DNA from: CAZFBR01 sp035353495 [NCBI: uncultured bacterium]
Lineage (GTDB): Bacteria > DAOPZR01
Assembly: GCA_964517215.1 (NCBI GenBank)
Contig: CAZFBR010000062.1
Location: 1-15,013 of the forward strand
Length of the DNA stretch: 15,013 nt
Direction of reading: 5' to 3'
Below, one piece after another: positions 13,974-15,013 of this stretch. Under the pieces are notes generated by a model. That model saw only the letters and a program-made list of their open reading frames with translations. It did not search any database and was not told the origin of the DNA. The number at the start of each line of letters is the position of its first letter. Position 1 is the stretch's first letter. The position numbers and the translations under genes were made by a program.

Positions 13974-14832
13974 CGTATCCGCCTCCACCACCGTCCGTCA
14001 CCTGTTTGAGCAGGCGCCGTGCCTCGTCATTGTCCGGTTCCTGGCGGACCGCTTCCGCCAGATACCCCGCCGCGCGGGCCGGATCACCCAGATATCGCGC
14101 CAGCAGCAGCCCGGCATTGCCATACGCCACCGGGTACTGCGCCTGCCGCCGGCAAATATAATCAAACGCCGCCAGCGCCGCCGCATACTCGCCGCGCCGG
14201 AAATACTCGCATCCCGCATGGTCCCACAGGGACCAGTTCTCCGGTTCCCGCGCCTGCTCCCGCGCCAGCAGGCGCAGGTAGCGGTCGCTCTTCACCGGGT
14301 CCAGCCGCACCGCCGCGTGCCGCAGGGTCAGCGGCAATTGCGCCGTCCGTCCCCCCCGTGCCGCAATCGCCGGCGCCACACTCTCGTGCACCGCACCGGT
14401 GAAACGGATCTCCGGCAGGTTGCGGAAGAGCCGCAGCACCTGGTCCCCGAACAGCCGCGTCCCGTCGGGCGCATGGTTGTCGCGCGCCAGCCAGTAGCCG
14501 TCATACCGGCAGCTGCGCGTCCAGGCAGCCAGCACCTCGCCCGCCGCCGCCGGCAGCCGTTCGTCCGCATCCAGCACCAGCACCCACGGGCGCGTGCACA
14601 ACGCCAGCGCGGCATTGCGGGCGGCGCTGAAATCGTCATCCAGCGCGCCCGGTTCAACCCGCGCCCCGTGCGCCTGCAACAGCGCCACCGTGCAATCGCC
14701 GGAACCCGTGTCCAGCGCCACCACTTCCTCGCCCCGCCCGGGGAGCGATGCCAGCATTTCCGGCAGGCGTTCCGCCTCGTCCTTCACGATCAGCGCCACG
14801 CTGACCGGGAGTTGTCCGCCCGTTGCGCTCAC
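13963..14832 (-). CDS. Glycosyltransferase family 2 with C-terminal TPR repeats
   Basis: This 289-residue protein has a GT-A fold. VSVALIVKDEAERLPEML (10-27) is the N-terminal donor-binding strand and helix, LDTGSGDCTV (40-49) the second. FSAARNAAL (68-76) precedes the DAD metal-binding motif (88-90, in VLVLDADERL). RLFRNLPEIRFTGAVHESV (134-152) carries the conserved His-Glu pair. Residues about 190-280 are TPR-like helices (CEYFRRGEYAAALAAFDYI, then AYGNAGLLLARYLGDPARAAGYLAEAV). This 'GT2 plus TPR' layout is widespread in poorly studied envelope loci. It ends in a Gly-rich tail (DGGGGGYDEV). The start is uncertain: the GTG at 14830-14832 lies 4 bp after the lpxA stop and gives a normal N-terminus. 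An upstream in-frame ATG at 14932-14934 would add 34 Cys/Arg-rich residues overlapping lpxA and is unlikely. The 3' end overlaps the next gene by 11 bp. Confidence 0.85.
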   Translation of the reverse strand: MSATGGQLPVSVALIVKDEAERLPEMLASLPGRGEEVVALDTGSGDCTVALLQAHGARVEPGALDDDFSAARNAALALCTRPWVLVLDADERLPAAAGEVLAAWTRSCRYDGYWLARDNHAPDGTRLFGDQVLRLFRNLPEIRFTGAVHESVAPAIAARGGRTAQLPLTLRHAAVRLDPVKSDRYLRLLAREQAREPENWSLWDHAGCEYFRRGEYAAALAAFDYICRRQAQYPVAYGNAGLLLARYLGDPARAAGYLAEAVRQEPDNDEARRLLKQVTDGGGGGYDEV

Positions 14833-14836
14833 CCCG

Positions 14837-15013
14837 TCAGTGAATAATCCCGCGCTGACTGCCGCGCAGGAAATCGAGCAGATGCATGACCTCGGGCGCC
14901 TCCGGCACTTCCTGCGCGATCCGCGCCACCGCATCGGAGAGGGGCAGTTTCAGCCGGTAGAGGATCCGGAACGCGTCCTTGAGATATCCGCGCGTCGCCG
15001 CATCCACCCCCGC
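14837..15013 (-). CDS. lpxA: UDP-N-acetylglucosamine acyltransferase LpxA, C-terminal end (cut by right edge)
   Basis: Only the last 58 residues are in the window; the 5' part lies beyond the right edge. The frame reads GYLKDAFRILYRLKLPLSDAVARI, then EVPEAPEVMHLLDFLRGSQRGIIH and TGA. This matches the helical C-terminal cap of LpxA, where the usual pattern is a-A/K-Y-R-L/I-L/I-F/Y-R-S-x-L-x-L-x-E-A, then P-E-V-x-x-L/F-x-D-F-I/F-x-x-S-x-R-G-I/L-x-R/H. LpxA attaches a hydroxyacyl chain to UDP-GlcNAc in the first step of lipid A synthesis, in the cytoplasm. It is the best evidence that the host has an LPS outer membrane. The stop is 4 bp before the chosen GTG of the GT2 gene, implying cotranscription. 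The beta-helix catalytic part with its His cannot be seen here, so confidence rests on the C-terminal pattern alone. Confidence 0.85.
   Translation of the reverse strand, partial: AGVDAATRGYLKDAFRILYRLKLPLSDAVARIAQEVPEAPEVMHLLDFLRGSQRGIIH

Noticed and set aside
12966-14847. Two overlapping plus-strand open frames (330 and 458 codons) opposite the TPR/SH3 and GT2 genes
   Set aside because: Both are opposite genes with convincing domains; Arg- and Pro-rich composition and no start signal.
14833-14934. ATG start that would extend the GT2 protein by 34 residues into lpxA
   Set aside because: The added residues are Arg/Cys-rich, unlike a GT2 N-terminus, and overlap a conserved LpxA end. A GTG just after the lpxA stop fits better.
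1-15013. Search for mobile elements, CRISPR arrays, tRNA, rRNA, riboswitches and strong intrinsic terminators
   Set aside because: No transposase or integrase domain, no regular spaced repeats, no tRNA-like cloverleaf, no GC stem followed by a T run was seen by eye. Weak cases may be missed.

Overview
This 15 kb window is a one-directional envelope-glycan locus. Every convincing gene lies on the minus strand, so transcription runs from the right edge to the left. At the right edge is the C-terminal end of LpxA, the first enzyme of lipid A synthesis. This points to a Gram-negative bacterium with a lipopolysaccharide outer membrane. Most of the window is very GC-rich (60-base samples counted by hand gave 65 to 80 percent). 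The lineage cannot be fixed from this window. The mix of lpxA, a Jag_N/DUF342 protein, a TPR-bearing family 2 glycosyltransferase and an SH3-like/TPR exported protein would fit a deep-branching group such as the PVC or related phyla, but that is only a guess.

Layout in order of transcription. Block A (15013 to 9474): lpxA 3' end, family 2 glycosyltransferase with TPR tail, exported SH3-like plus TPR protein, Jag_N-DUF342 (FapA-type) beta-helix protein, GT4 glycosyltransferase. Gaps here are 28 bp or less and two junctions overlap, so it looks like one operon. Block B (9463 to 6369): a 146 bp spacer with a good sigma70-type promoter and a 16-codon leader ORF, then a second GT4 glycosyltransferase and a multi-spanning GT-C-like membrane protein. 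Block C (6362 to 2434): another promoter, then a radical SAM/SPASM enzyme, a zinc-ribbon class I methyltransferase, and a large GT-B-like surface carbohydrate protein. Block D (2437 to 1): a promoter with a perfect -35 box, then a small methyltransferase, an NAD-dependent sugar epimerase, and the N-terminal part of a polysaccharide-deacetylase-like protein cut by the left edge.

The simplest reading is a set of genes that make lipid A and then build, modify and decorate a surface polysaccharide. The GT2, two GT4 enzymes and the GT-B-like protein would add sugars. The epimerase would supply a nucleotide sugar. The methyltransferases, radical SAM enzyme and deacetylase-like protein would modify the product. 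The GT-C-like protein would act in the membrane with a lipid-linked donor. The DUF342 and SH3/TPR proteins look like scaffold or assembly factors. No substrate can be read from sequence.

The most notable structure is compositional. The stretch from about 1.6 to 5.7 kb is clearly lower in GC (about 43 to 60 percent in samples) than the right-hand part. Its right boundary falls inside the radical SAM gene rather than between genes, and the lowest-GC gene is bracketed by a near-perfect 17-bp direct repeat. This suggests the variable part of the cluster was exchanged by recombination. I saw no transposase, integrase, CRISPR array, tRNA or rRNA, and no evidence strong enough to claim a wholly new system.
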